The notes beneath the pieces are model-generated. The model worked only from the letters and a program-made list of their open reading frames with translations. It was not told the DNA's origin and did no database searches. This document shows, piece after piece, positions 44,733 to 54,903 of a stretch of DNA of 64,000 nucleotides. The translations under genes were made by a program, and so were the position numbers. The first letter of the stretch is position 1, and each line of letters begins with the position of its first letter. Source of the stretch: REEP01 sp964517265 (GTDB taxonomy: Bacteria > Pseudomonadota > Alphaproteobacteria > Rhodospirillales > Defluviicoccaceae); NCBI GenBank assembly GCA_964517265.1, contig CAZFBS010000001.1:1-64000 (forward strand), given 5' to 3'.

Positions 44733-44918
44733 TTGCGCGGAAACGACCTCCAAATGGGGCTATTGCGACACTGCCGGTATTTAACAATCGACAACGCGTA
44801 AAATCAAGTCACCCGCCCATCTCCGATATCTCGGGGGGGCAAGTCCGGGCCGCCCCTGGACAGCGCAGTCCACAGATGCTATCGCCGACGACTGGCACAG
44901 CCCCAGGCGAGGAGCGCG

Positions 44919-45911
44919 ATGGCGAAGGAAAAACCGGTGGTCGTGGTGACCCGGAAGCTTCCTGATGCGATTGAAACGCGAATGATGGAGCTGTTCGACG
45001 TTCGCCTCAATCTGCGTGACGAGCCGTTCTCTTCGGCCCAGCTTGTTGAAGCGATGAATACGGCAGATGTGTTGGTGCCGACGGTAACCGACCGAATCGA
45101 TAAGCAGCGCATCGCTGCCGCCGGTGAGCGGCTGAAACTGATCGCCAATTACGGTACGGGCGTCGATCATATCGACCTCAAGGCTGCCAAGGCCCGCTCC
45201 ATCATTGTTACCAACACCCCCGACGTCCTCACCGAGGATACGGCGGAAATGACGCTGGCAATGATTCTTGCCGTGCCGCGCCGTTTGACGGAAGGGGAGC
45301 GGGTGCTCCGTGCCGGGGAGTGGAAAGGATGGTCACCGACTTGGATGCTCGGCCATCGGGTCTCGGGCAAACGGCTCGGGATTGTCGGCATGGGCCGAAT
45401 CGGTCAGGCGGTGGCGCGCCGCGCCCGCGGCTTCGATATGTCGATCCATTACCACAACCGCAACCGCGTCCACTCCGATATCGAGGACGAACTGGATGCC
45501 ACCTACCACGAGAGCCTCGATCAGATGTTGGCGCGGATGGATATCATCACGGTGCACTGTCCACATACCCCCGCAACGTATCACCTTCTGTCGGCCCGCC
45601 GACTGAAGTTGATGCGGCCTCATGCCTATATCGTCAACACTGCCCGCGGCGAGATCATCGACGAGGTGGCGCTGATCCGCATGCTGCGCAATCACGACAT
45701 CGCTGGGGCCGCCCTGGACGTGTTCGAGAACGAGCCTGCCCTCAACCCGAAACTGCTTCAGCTCGACAACGTCGTGCTGCTACCCCACATGGCGTCCTCG
45801 ACCGTTGAAGGCCGAAGCGCCATGGGCGAAAGCGTCATTGTCAACATCAAGTCGTTCGTGGACGGCCACAGCCCGCCCAACCGCGTCTTTCCGGAAACGG
45901 TAGGCTTTTAA
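44919..45911 (+). CDS. D-2-hydroxyacid dehydrogenase (glyoxylate/hydroxypyruvate reductase-like)
   Basis: A 330-residue NAD(P)-dependent D-isomer 2-hydroxyacid dehydrogenase. The Rossmann motif GIVGMGRIGQAVARRARGF is near residue 155. The catalytic triad is visible as Arg in VNTARGEIIDE, Glu in LDVFENEPAL and His in LLPHMASST. It may reduce glyoxylate or hydroxypyruvate; the substrate is not settled by sequence. ATG at 44919 has GAGGAG upstream. It stands alone on the plus strand, convergent with the recombinase gene. Confidence 0.9.
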   Translation: MAKEKPVVVVTRKLPDAIETRMMELFDVRLNLRDEPFSSAQLVEAMNTADVLVPTVTDRIDKQRIAAAGERLKLIANYGTGVDHIDLKAAKARSIIVTNTPDVLTEDTAEMTLAMILAVPRRLTEGERVLRAGEWKGWSPTWMLGHRVSGKRLGIVGMGRIGQAVARRARGFDMSIHYHNRNRVHSDIEDELDATYHESLDQMLARMDIITVHCPHTPATYHLLSARRLKLMRPHAYIVNTARGEIIDEVALIRMLRNHDIAGAALDVFENEPALNPKLLQLDNVVLLPHMASSTVEGRSAMGESVIVNIKSFVDGHSPPNRVFPETVGF

Positions 45912-45961
45912 GGAGAAAATCGTGTCGGCACGAGCCCCAGCTGCGGGGCAGCGGTTGCGGG

Positions 45962-47119
45962 CTACTCCGCGAGACGAGCGGCCCGGCTCAGTTCCGCTTC
46001 GGCGTCGTTGTAGTAATTTGCTGCCTGCTGCACCGAGCGATGCTGGGATTGACGCATCGCTTCCGGCAATGCGATCCCTTCCTTGGCGGCCTCAGTCAAG
46101 TACCCCGCCCGAAGACCGTGAGCGCTGTAGTCGGCAGGATTGTACCCGGCGAGCGCAAGTCGTCGTTTGACGATGTAGTTAATCCCGCCGGGGCTGAGGG
46201 GACAGCTCGCGATATTGTCCCAGCGGTCGATCTGCCGGAAAATATACCCCGTGGAGATAGTCGCCACCGTGAGCCAGCACCGAAGGGCGTCGACGGCGCG
46301 ACCGACCAGCTTGACCCGGCTTCCCTCTTCCGCCGTGGTAGCCTTGGTCCGGCCAAGTTCCATCGTCATGCAGGCCAGCATCAGCCCGTCGCGCTGCCCC
46401 GGATCGGCTGGGACCGCCGGCTCGTCGATTAGCTGTTCGACCCGCAAGGATGCAAGCTCGCTGCGTCGCCGGCCGCCCGATGCAAAGGCAACCAGCAGAA
46501 GGGCACGGTCCCGCACCGCGGTGGGTCCCCTGCCGTTGCAGGTGGCGAGCAGATCGTCGAGGACACTGCGCACGATCGCCCGCCGGCTCTTTCGAGTGGG
46601 ACGGCGAACAGAGGCCGCGGCCGCCCGCTTGATCGCCTCGCGCACCGCAGCCGCTGCGAAGGGACCGGGAATCCCGCGGAGGCGGTGCAGGGTAGCCCAG
46701 TTGGCGATCCGCCGCCGAACGGTCGACGGTGCCTGAGGACCTGCGCAGCGGAGCAGGCCATTGGCCTTGAGCTGCATCTCCACTGCCTCCGGCATTCCGT
46801 GGCCAAAGTTGCGGGTTCTCTCCTCCGGATCGTAGAGGTGGTGGGCGATGAATTTGAGGACCAGCGCTTCCGGGGCCGGCCACGGAAGCGGCTCTCCTGT
46901 CGCCGCCAAACACCATCCCTCCAGACAAGCAAGATCCGAGGTCAGCGCCCGCAGCGTGTTGTCCGGAGTTCCTTTACGGGTGAGGTGCCTGAGTGTCGTA
47001 AGATCGTCGTCTGTCAGCAGCGCGCTGATGACGTCTTGGCGGTCGAACGAAACGATGCTGATCAGACTGCCGAGACGTTCGGCCGGATCACCACCAGGCC
47101 CATTCGCATGGTCAGTCAC
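45962..47119 (-). CDS. Tyrosine recombinase/integrase
   Basis: A 385-residue phage-integrase-family tyrosine recombinase. Catalytic residues are Arg in ASGGRRRSELASL (about residue 217), the HxxR of YSAHGLRAGYLTEAAKEG (about residue 335), His in QSQHRSVQQA and the nucleophile in NYYND. An N-terminal SAM-like DNA-binding domain precedes it. GTG at 47119 overlaps the ureG stop (GTGA), so it reads as the last gene of the urease transcript. No attachment site or other mobile genes are seen nearby. Related stand-alone recombinases of this type exist, so a mobile-element origin is only one option. Confidence 0.88.
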   Translation of the reverse strand: MTDHANGPGGDPAERLGSLISIVSFDRQDVISALLTDDDLTTLRHLTRKGTPDNTLRALTSDLACLEGWCLAATGEPLPWPAPEALVLKFIAHHLYDPEERTRNFGHGMPEAVEMQLKANGLLRCAGPQAPSTVRRRIANWATLHRLRGIPGPFAAAAVREAIKRAAAASVRRPTRKSRRAIVRSVLDDLLATCNGRGPTAVRDRALLLVAFASGGRRRSELASLRVEQLIDEPAVPADPGQRDGLMLACMTMELGRTKATTAEEGSRVKLVGRAVDALRCWLTVATISTGYIFRQIDRWDNIASCPLSPGGINYIVKRRLALAGYNPADYSAHGLRAGYLTEAAKEGIALPEAMRQSQHRSVQQAANYYNDAEAELSRAARLAE

Positions 47120-47748
47120 TTGACTTTCGCCAGTGGATCAGGAGAGCAAAAGCCTCCGCTCTCAATAATGAAACGAACGACTTCATCCACGCCCTGCCCG
47201 GTCTTCAGATTGGTGAACACGAACGCCCGATCGCCCCGCATTGTGCGGGCATCATGGTCCATCACCTCGAGGTTGGCGCCAACAGGGCCGGCAAGGTCGA
47301 TCTTGTTGATTACGAGCAGGTCCGAGCGGGTAATGCCGGGTCCTCCCTTGCGCGGGATCTTGTCGCCGGCGGCGACGTCGATAACGTAGATGGTGATGTC
47401 GGCCAGCTCTGGCGAGAAGGTCGCCGCCAGATTGTCGCCACCGGACTCGATGAACACGATGTCCAGGTCGGGAAAGCGGACGATCATGTCATGAACGGCG
47501 GCAAGGTTGATGGATGCATCCTCGCGGATCGCGGTGTGAGGACATCCGCCGGTTTCAACGCCGACGATCCGCTCGGCCGGCAGAGCGCCAGCACGGGTAA
47601 GGAACTGCGCATCCTCCTTGGTATAGATATCGTTGGTGATGGCGGCGATGCGATAGGGCTCACGCAACCGCTGGCACAGCTGGTTGAGCAGGGCGGTCTT
47701 GCCCGATCCGACGGGACCGCCTATCCCGATTCGGAGGGGCCCCGTCAT
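47116..47748 (-). CDS. ureG: Urease accessory GTPase UreG
   Basis: A SIMIBI-class GTPase that powers nickel insertion into urease with UreDF. The 210-residue protein has the P-loop GIGGPVGSGKTALL at its N-terminus, TNDIYTKEDAQFL, ETGGCPHTAIREDASIN with the nickel-binding CPH motif, and NKIDLA. ATG 47748 has GGGAGAAGGC upstream; an ATG at 47784 overlaps the ureF stop (ATGA) and would add 12 residues (TQGNADHEGEG). The start choice is uncertain. It is the last urease gene. Confidence 0.96.
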   Translation of the reverse strand: MTGPLRIGIGGPVGSGKTALLNQLCQRLREPYRIAAITNDIYTKEDAQFLTRAGALPAERIVGVETGGCPHTAIREDASINLAAVHDMIVRFPDLDIVFIESGGDNLAATFSPELADITIYVIDVAAGDKIPRKGGPGITRSDLLVINKIDLAGPVGANLEVMDHDARTMRGDRAFVFTNLKTGQGVDEVVRFIIESGGFCSPDPLAKVK

Positions 47749-47780
47749 GCCTTCTCCCTCATGATCTGCGTTTCCTTGCG

Positions 47781-48506
47781 TCATGATCGGAACAAGCGGG
47801 TATACTGGGTCTCGTGGCGCATGGAGCACCAGTCGACCATCAGCGTCGCCCCACCGATCCGGTCAAGTGTCATCTCCATCGCCTCGTCGCTGACAGCGTG
47901 GATCACCTCTTCAAGACTGGCAAGCACCTTCAACCCGTCCGTCTGACCGAGCGGGATCAGCCGCACCCCTGCCGACACGAGGTTTCCGGCCAGCGCTTGA
48001 AGATAGGCGGCGACGGCCAGATTTTCCGGGACGCCTGCAGCAGCGGCGGCAACGCCGACGGCGACGGCGTAGGCCGGAGCCTGAGCGCGCTCCGATAGCC
48101 GTGCGGCCAAAGCGTCCAGCAGTGGATGAGGCCACACCGCCCGCACCGCCTGAAGGAACGCGGTACCCTGGGCCATGCTCTCCATCGCAAGTTCCGCGGT
48201 GCTACGCCAAGCCGCCGCTTTCTCGACTACGTCATCAAGCGCCTCGGTATTACCCGCCACTGCTGTCCGCAGAGCGACGAGGAAGAAAACAGCATCGGTC
48301 CGGCCGGTTCCTTGAGTGAGAATCGCTTCGATCCAGCCGGTGAGGCTGGTTTGGTTTCGGACCAGCTGTGCTTCGATTGCCCACTCCAGACCATGGGAAT
48401 AACTGTAGGCGCCGACCGGGAACGCCGGCGACAGCCATGTCATCAGCCGGATAAAAGCATGCCGGCCAATCTCCTCCTGGCCGCTAACGGTCGTGAAGCA
48501 CGGCAT
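47781..48506 (-). CDS. ureF: Urease accessory protein UreF
   Basis: UreF joins UreD and UreG in the nickel-loading complex. The roughly 241-residue, mostly helical protein has the family motif LSPAFPVGAYSYSHGLEWAIEA near residue 25 and AMESMAQGTAFLQAV. The start at 48506 or 48527 is unclear, since both overlap ureE by 23-44 bases. Its stop overlaps ATG 47784 of the ureG frame. Confidence 0.94.
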   Translation of the reverse strand: MPCFTTVSGQEEIGRHAFIRLMTWLSPAFPVGAYSYSHGLEWAIEAQLVRNQTSLTGWIEAILTQGTGRTDAVFFLVALRTAVAGNTEALDDVVEKAAAWRSTAELAMESMAQGTAFLQAVRAVWPHPLLDALAARLSERAQAPAYAVAVGVAAAAAGVPENLAVAAYLQALAGNLVSAGVRLIPLGQTDGLKVLASLEEVIHAVSDEAMEMTLDRIGGATLMVDWCSMRHETQYTRLFRS

Positions 48507-48980
48507 GATGAGAACGAGGTCGCGCATTGGTGCCGAGATAGGCGCCGCGCTCCGGCGCGAAGGAGGCCGTTCGCCGGATTACTGATGCGCCGAGATGGGT
48601 CAGCATGTCGATCAGGACGGGATCGTCGCGAATGCGAAAGGTATCATCGGAAAGCACCTCGATCGGTGCGTGTCTGTTGCCGACATGCCAAGCAAGGCGC
48701 AGGCGAATTGCCGGACTCGGTGCCCAGACATCCGCCACCGCTTCGAGCGCAGCGTACACCCGAATGATTCCTCCATCCGCCAGCACAAGTCCGTCTCCAT
48801 CCGCCAGCACAACCGCATCGGGAAGGTCGAGAACAAAGGTCGTCCCGGTGTCATCGGTCATCCGGAGCCGGCGGCGATGCCGCTCGTCATAGGCAAGGGT
48901 GACGCTGCTGACGGCCGCGTCGGCCGGCCACTGCCCCGGCGGGAGGACTCGCGTCGCGCGTCGCACGTCCACGGTAGGCT

Positions 48981-48984
<4 letters not shown>
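48484..48984 (-). CDS. ureE: Urease accessory nickel chaperone UreE
   Basis: UreE delivers nickel to the urease assembly complex. The 166-residue protein has an N-terminal peptide-binding domain (VTLAYDERHRRRLRM) and the metal-binding C-terminal domain with WHVGNRHAPIEVL, which contains the conserved histidine. The His-rich tail of some UreE proteins is reduced here to SHHAVLHD. TTG at 48984 overlaps the ureC stop (TTGA). Confidence 0.93.
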
Positions 48985-50690
<1,706 letters not shown>

Positions 50691-50695
50691 GGTTC

Positions 50696-51007
50696 TCAGT
50701 CTCCAAGCGGGCCGGCAACGAGGCCGTTGAACCCGTAGACGATGCGGTGGCCCGCATAGGCGACGAGGCTGACCTCCCGGCTTTGCCCCGGCTCGAAGCG
50801 GACAGCAGAGCCGGCCGGGATGTCGAGGCGCCGCCCGCGGGCCTGCTCGCGGTCGAACCGCAGCGCGGCATTGGCCTCGAAAAAGTGATAGTGGGACCCC
50901 ACCTGGATCGGACGGTCGCCGCTGTTGGCGACCACAAGTGTACGGGGTTCGCGGTCGGCATTGAGGATGATGGGCTCATCAGCCGGAAAAATCTCACCCG
51001 GAATCAT
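50696..51007 (-). CDS. ureB: Urease beta subunit
   Basis: A 103-residue structural subunit of the urease trimer. The sequence PGEIFPADEPIILNADRE, the VGSHYHFFEANAALRFDRE block and the C-terminal YAGHRIVYGFNGLVAG are canonical. It is a separate gene, not fused to ureA, as is usual in Proteobacteria. It ends 5 bases before ureC. Confidence 0.98.
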   Translation of the reverse strand: MIPGEIFPADEPIILNADREPRTLVVANSGDRPIQVGSHYHFFEANAALRFDREQARGRRLDIPAGSAVRFEPGQSREVSLVAYAGHRIVYGFNGLVAGPLGD

Positions 51008-51037
51008 TAACTGTTCTTCCCGTCCTATACCTGCGGA

Positions 51038-51340
51038 TCAGCGAATCGGATCGTGAACGGTAACCAGCTTTGTTCCATCCGGAAACGTCGCTTCGACCTG
51101 AACGTCGTGAATCATGTCGGCGACTCCTTCCATTACCTGATCGCGGCCAAGCACGCTCGCTCCATCCCGCATCAACGCAGCAACCGTTGCGCCGTCACGA
51201 GCGCCTTCGATGACAAAATCGGTGATCAGGGCGATCGTTTCCGGATAATTCAGCTTGACCCCGCGTTTCAGGCGTCGGCGCGCGACTTCGGCGGCCATCG
51301 CTACTAGGAGCTTGTCTTTTTCCCGTGGCGTTAAGTTCAC
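51038..51340 (-). CDS. ureA: Urease gamma subunit
   Basis: A 100-residue gamma subunit of urease. MNLTPREKDKLLVAMAAEVARRR and KLNYPETIALITDFVIEGARDG are canonical. It precedes ureB by 30 bases in the operon urtE-ureD-ureA-ureB-ureC. Confidence 0.98.
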   Translation of the reverse strand: MNLTPREKDKLLVAMAAEVARRRLKRGVKLNYPETIALITDFVIEGARDGATVAALMRDGASVLGRDQVMEGVADMIHDVQVEATFPDGTKLVTVHDPIR

Positions 51341-51394
51341 GGCACCTCTCCGTTCGTGTGTGAGCCCGGCCAGAGTATACAGGAGCGCAAACGC

Positions 51395-52252
51395 TTAAAC
51401 AGACCAAGGCCGGGGAAGCGAAGGCGTGCGTCCCATAGCCTGATGCCGGAAATGGGCGAGAAACGCACTGAAAGCAGCCCGCAGTCGATAGGCGTCGGTG
51501 CCGATCCAACGCACGACGATCAGCCCTGCCATCACCGTTGCACCGCTGCGTAGGGCATTCTCATCCGCGGTATGTGCGTCCAGGAGCATGCGGGCCAGAG
51601 CAAGTTGCTGCGTCGTATCGTCCTTATCGTCGTCTCCGGCAAAAACCGCCGTGGCGACGGCGACGGCGCCGCCGAAGCAGGCCGGTGCAGCCAGCAGCTT
51701 CTTGATTTCGTCCTCCCGCCGTCCGTCCATCATCAGCGCGTCGGCCCACAGTAAACGGCCGTTCCTGTGGACCTCCCAGGCGTCACGGATATAGCCGCGG
51801 CGGAAAACCTCGCCACTCGCAGTCCGGCCAAACACCAACATCCCGCCAGCAAGAACTCGGCTTCGTGCGGTGAGCGCAATTGTCGTCGTCCGCTCCAGCC
51901 GCGCGCCTTCGAACATGATGGTTTCGTGGGGCAGATAGTCGAGGTGGCCACCTTCTTGAATCTCGATAATCGTATGGACTTGGCAGTTTTCTCCGGTGGA
52001 GCGATAGATCCGCTCGGCGGCCTGCGTCATCACTACTGCCGATGCGTGCGGCTCAAGATGGATCCGGACGCCGAGCCTGTCGCCCCCGACGAGACCGCCC
52101 GATGTGCAGATCAACACAGCGAGCGGGACGTCCGGCTGCTCGCTGCGCGGGAACAACACGCGCAAGGGGGCTTGTTGAAATAGGCGGGCAAGGGCGGTTT
52201 GAGCGCCGCGCCGCCGGAACGTGATCTCGGCGACACCCCCGGCAAGCGCCAT
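51395..52252 (-). CDS. ureD: Urease accessory protein UreD
   Basis: UreD (UreH) is the scaffold on which UreF and UreG load nickel. The 285-residue protein has the family motifs TSGGLVGGDRLGVRIHLEPHASAVVMTQAAERIYRS in overlapping parts and HLDYLPHETIMFEGARL. ATG 52252 follows CCGGGGGC; a start at 52288 would overlap urtE by 26 bases. It links the transporter genes to the urease genes. Confidence 0.93.
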   Translation of the reverse strand: MALAGGVAEITFRRRGAQTALARLFQQAPLRVLFPRSEQPDVPLAVLICTSGGLVGGDRLGVRIHLEPHASAVVMTQAAERIYRSTGENCQVHTIIEIQEGGHLDYLPHETIMFEGARLERTTTIALTARSRVLAGGMLVFGRTASGEVFRRGYIRDAWEVHRNGRLLWADALMMDGRREDEIKKLLAAPACFGGAVAVATAVFAGDDDKDDTTQQLALARMLLDAHTADENALRSGATVMAGLIVVRWIGTDAYRLRAAFSAFLAHFRHQAMGRTPSLPRPWSV

Positions 52253-52262
52253 GCCCCCGGAG

Positions 52263-52958
52263 TCACACCGTGAGGTGGCGGCGGACATCCATCTTCTCCA
52301 TTTCGGCGCCCCGGCCGCTGGCTACGATTTCGCCGCGGTCCATCACCGCATACTCGTCGGCAAGACGCCGGGCGAAATCGTAATACTGCTCGACGAGCAG
52401 GATGGCCATGTCGCCCCGTTGCACCAGCACCCGGATGACGTGCTCGATATCCTTGATGATCGAGGGTTGGATCCCCTCCGTCGGCTCGTCGAGGACCAGT
52501 AGCCGTGGGCGCATGACCAGGGCGCGGGCGATCGCAAGCTGCTGCTGCTGGCCGCCGGAGAGATCGCCGCCACGTCGCCCGAGCATATCGCGCAGAACCG
52601 GAAACAAGGTAAAGACCTCATCGGCTACGTGGCGCAGGCGGCGAGGCAGCGCCGATAGGCCGGTTTCGAGGTTCTCCGCCACCGTCAGCAGCGGAAAGAT
52701 TTCCCGCCCTTGCGGGATGTATGCAATGCCGCGTGCCGCCCGGGCATAGGGAGGCAAGGCAGTTATATCTTCACCCTCCCACATAATCCGTCCCGAGCGT
52801 ACCGGCTGCTGGCCGATAACAGCGCGCAAAAGACTGGTCTTGCCGACGCCGTTGCGGCCGAGCACGCAGGTGACGGCGCCCTTGCGGGCTTTCACGGAAA
52901 CATCCCAGAGGGCTTGGCTCGCACCGTAGAACAGAGTGATCGCCTGGACATCGAGCAT
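52263..52958 (-). CDS. urtE: Urea ABC transporter ATP-binding protein UrtE
   Basis: The second ATPase of the urea importer. The 231-residue protein has Walker A GRNGVGKTSLL (about residue 35), the signature LSGGQQQQLAIARAL (about residue 135) and Walker B LLVLDEPTEGIQ. It belongs to the LivF-like branch. It starts 2 bases after the urtD stop. Confidence 0.97.
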   Translation of the reverse strand: MLDVQAITLFYGASQALWDVSVKARKGAVTCVLGRNGVGKTSLLRAVIGQQPVRSGRIMWEGEDITALPPYARAARGIAYIPQGREIFPLLTVAENLETGLSALPRRLRHVADEVFTLFPVLRDMLGRRGGDLSGGQQQQLAIARALVMRPRLLVLDEPTEGIQPSIIKDIEHVIRVLVQRGDMAILLVEQYYDFARRLADEYAVMDRGEIVASGRGAEMEKMDVRRHLTV

Positions 52959-52960
52959 CG

Positions 52961-53728
52961 TCAGCGGCCTAGGTAGACCTCGATGACACGCGGGTCCTTC
53001 TGCACTGTCTCCAGTGACCCCTCGGCCAGCACCGCGCCTTCGTGCAGCACGGTAACGCGGCTGTCCAGGGATTTGACGAACTCCATGTCGTGCTCTACCA
53101 CCACCACTGAATGCGAGCGGGCAATCTTCTTGAGCAGCAGCGCCGTCTGTGCGGTCTCGGCGTCAGTCATTCCCGCGGCCGGCTCGTCCACCAGCAGCAG
53201 CTCCGGATCCTGCATCAGCAGCATCCCGATTTCCAGCCACTGTTTCTGGCCGTGAGACAGCGAGCCGGCCAGTTGATCCTTTTGTGCGGCCAGTGCAATG
53301 GTTTGCAGAACCTGTTCGATCCGCTCCCGCTGGGTTCGGTTCAACCGGAAAAACAGGGACGAGAACACGTTGCGCCGGCCCGCCAGAGCCAGTTCCAGGT
53401 TGTCATAGACCGAGTGGCTCTCGAACACCGTCGGCTTCTGGAACTTGCGGCCAATGCCAAGATTGGCTATTCGCGCTTCGTCGAGTTTGGTCAGATCGAT
53501 TCCCCCATTAAATTGCACGGCACCGGAGACGGGCCGGGTCTTGCCAGTAACGACGTCCATCATCGTCGTCTTGCCGGCGCCGTTGGGGCCGATGATCGCG
53601 CGCAATTCTCCGGCCATCACATAGAAGCTGAGGCTGTTCAGCGCCTTGAAGCCATCAAAACTCACCGTCACGCCGTCGAGATAAAGGATCGTATCATGCA
53701 GTTCGGGTCGTCCGTGAAGTGTGCTCAT
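52961..53728 (-). CDS. urtD: Urea ABC transporter ATP-binding protein UrtD
   Basis: A 255-residue LivG-like ATPase of the urea importer. Walker A is GPNGAGKTTMMDV (about residue 47), the signature is the altered LSHGQKQWLEIGM (about residue 155) and Walker B is LLLVDEPAAGM. ATG at 53728 overlaps the urtC stop (ATGA). Confidence 0.97.
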   Translation of the reverse strand: MSTLHGRPELHDTILYLDGVTVSFDGFKALNSLSFYVMAGELRAIIGPNGAGKTTMMDVVTGKTRPVSGAVQFNGGIDLTKLDEARIANLGIGRKFQKPTVFESHSVYDNLELALAGRRNVFSSLFFRLNRTQRERIEQVLQTIALAAQKDQLAGSLSHGQKQWLEIGMLLMQDPELLLVDEPAAGMTDAETAQTALLLKKIARSHSVVVVEHDMEFVKSLDSRVTVLHEGAVLAEGSLETVQKDPRVIEVYLGR

Positions 53729-54900
53729 GTTTCGACAGGCCTTTCCACGGGTGTACGGCCTTTCCCACCGGTGGCTGCGTTGCGAGCCATGCGATCGCGT
53801 GTTGCCGGCCACCACGAGCTGGAGAGGGTGCCGACGATCCCTTTCGGCAGGAACAACGTGATTGCAATAAACAGGCCGCCCAGGGCGAACAGCCACAGCT
53901 CCGGCATTGCGCCGGTGAGATACGTTTTGGCGTAGTTGACGAGAAATGCGCCCAGCACGGCACCGTGAAGAGTGCCGCGGCCGCCGACTGCAACCCAGAT
54001 CACGACCTCGATCGAGGCTGCTGGTGCGAACTCGCTCGGATTGATGATACCGACCTGCGGCACATAAAGGGCGCCGGCGACCCCGGCCATAACGGCCGAC
54101 AACACGAACACGAACAGCTTGTAGTATTCAACCCGGTAACCGATGAAGCGGGTCCGGCTTTCTGCGTCGCGGATCGCAATCAGCACCTTGCCCAGCCGGG
54201 AGCTGATGATGAACCGGCAGAGCAGGTAGAAGAGGGCAAGAGCCAGTGCAGAGGCCGAGAACAGCCCCACCCGGGTAGCATTGGCCTGCAGGTCGAACCC
54301 AAGCAGTTCCTTGAAGTCGGTGAGGCCGTTGTTGCCGCCAAAACCCATGTCGTTGCGGAAGAAAGCCAGCATCAAAGCGAACGTCATCGCTTGGCTGATG
54401 ATAGAAAAGTAGACGCCGCTGACGCGCGAGCGGAAGGCGAACCAGCCGAACAGAAACGCGAGCGCGCCCGGGACGAGGATCACCATCAACGCGGCCAACG
54501 GGAAAACGTCAAAACCCTGCCAATACCATGGCAGTTCCTTCCAATTGAGGAAGACCATGAAATCGGGCAGCTCCGGATTGCCGTAAACTCCGCGCTCGCC
54601 GATCTGGCGCATCAGGTGCATGCCCATCGCATAGCCGCCGAGGGCGAAAAACGCGCCGTGGCCGAGGCTGAGGATGCCGCAATAACCCCAGATGAGATCC
54701 ACACTCAAGGCCAGCAGCCCATAGCACAGGTACTTGCCAAGCAGACTGACGACATAGGTCGGGATATGCATTGGCGAGCCGGGCGGAACCGCAAGGTTCA
54801 GCACCGGCACCAGAGCCGCAGCGCCAAGTAGAATCGCGAGAAGCACGGTGGCCCCGAGGTTGCCGGTGATTAGCCGGAGCAGGGGACCTCCCATCACCAT
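53725..54900 (-). CDS. urtC: Urea ABC transporter permease UrtC
   Basis: A 391-residue LivM-like inner-membrane permease with about ten hydrophobic segments. YGLLALSVDLIWGYCGILSLGHGAFFALGGYAMG is the typical family block, and the C-terminus holds the conserved cytoplasmic EAA-like region (RDAESRTRFIGYRVEYYKLFVFVLSAVMAGVAGAL). It is 3 bases behind the urtB stop and overlaps urtD by 4. Confidence 0.97.
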   Translation of the reverse strand: MVMGGPLLRLITGNLGATVLLAILLGAAALVPVLNLAVPPGSPMHIPTYVVSLLGKYLCYGLLALSVDLIWGYCGILSLGHGAFFALGGYAMGMHLMRQIGERGVYGNPELPDFMVFLNWKELPWYWQGFDVFPLAALMVILVPGALAFLFGWFAFRSRVSGVYFSIISQAMTFALMLAFFRNDMGFGGNNGLTDFKELLGFDLQANATRVGLFSASALALALFYLLCRFIISSRLGKVLIAIRDAESRTRFIGYRVEYYKLFVFVLSAVMAGVAGALYVPQVGIINPSEFAPAASIEVVIWVAVGGRGTLHGAVLGAFLVNYAKTYLTGAMPELWLFALGGLFIAITLFLPKGIVGTLSSSWWPATRDRMARNAATGGKGRTPVERPVET

Positions 54901-54903
54901 TTT

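Noticed and set aside
48087..48767. Plus-strand frames across ureE-ureF
   Set aside because: They are mirror frames of well-supported urease accessory genes with no motif of their own.
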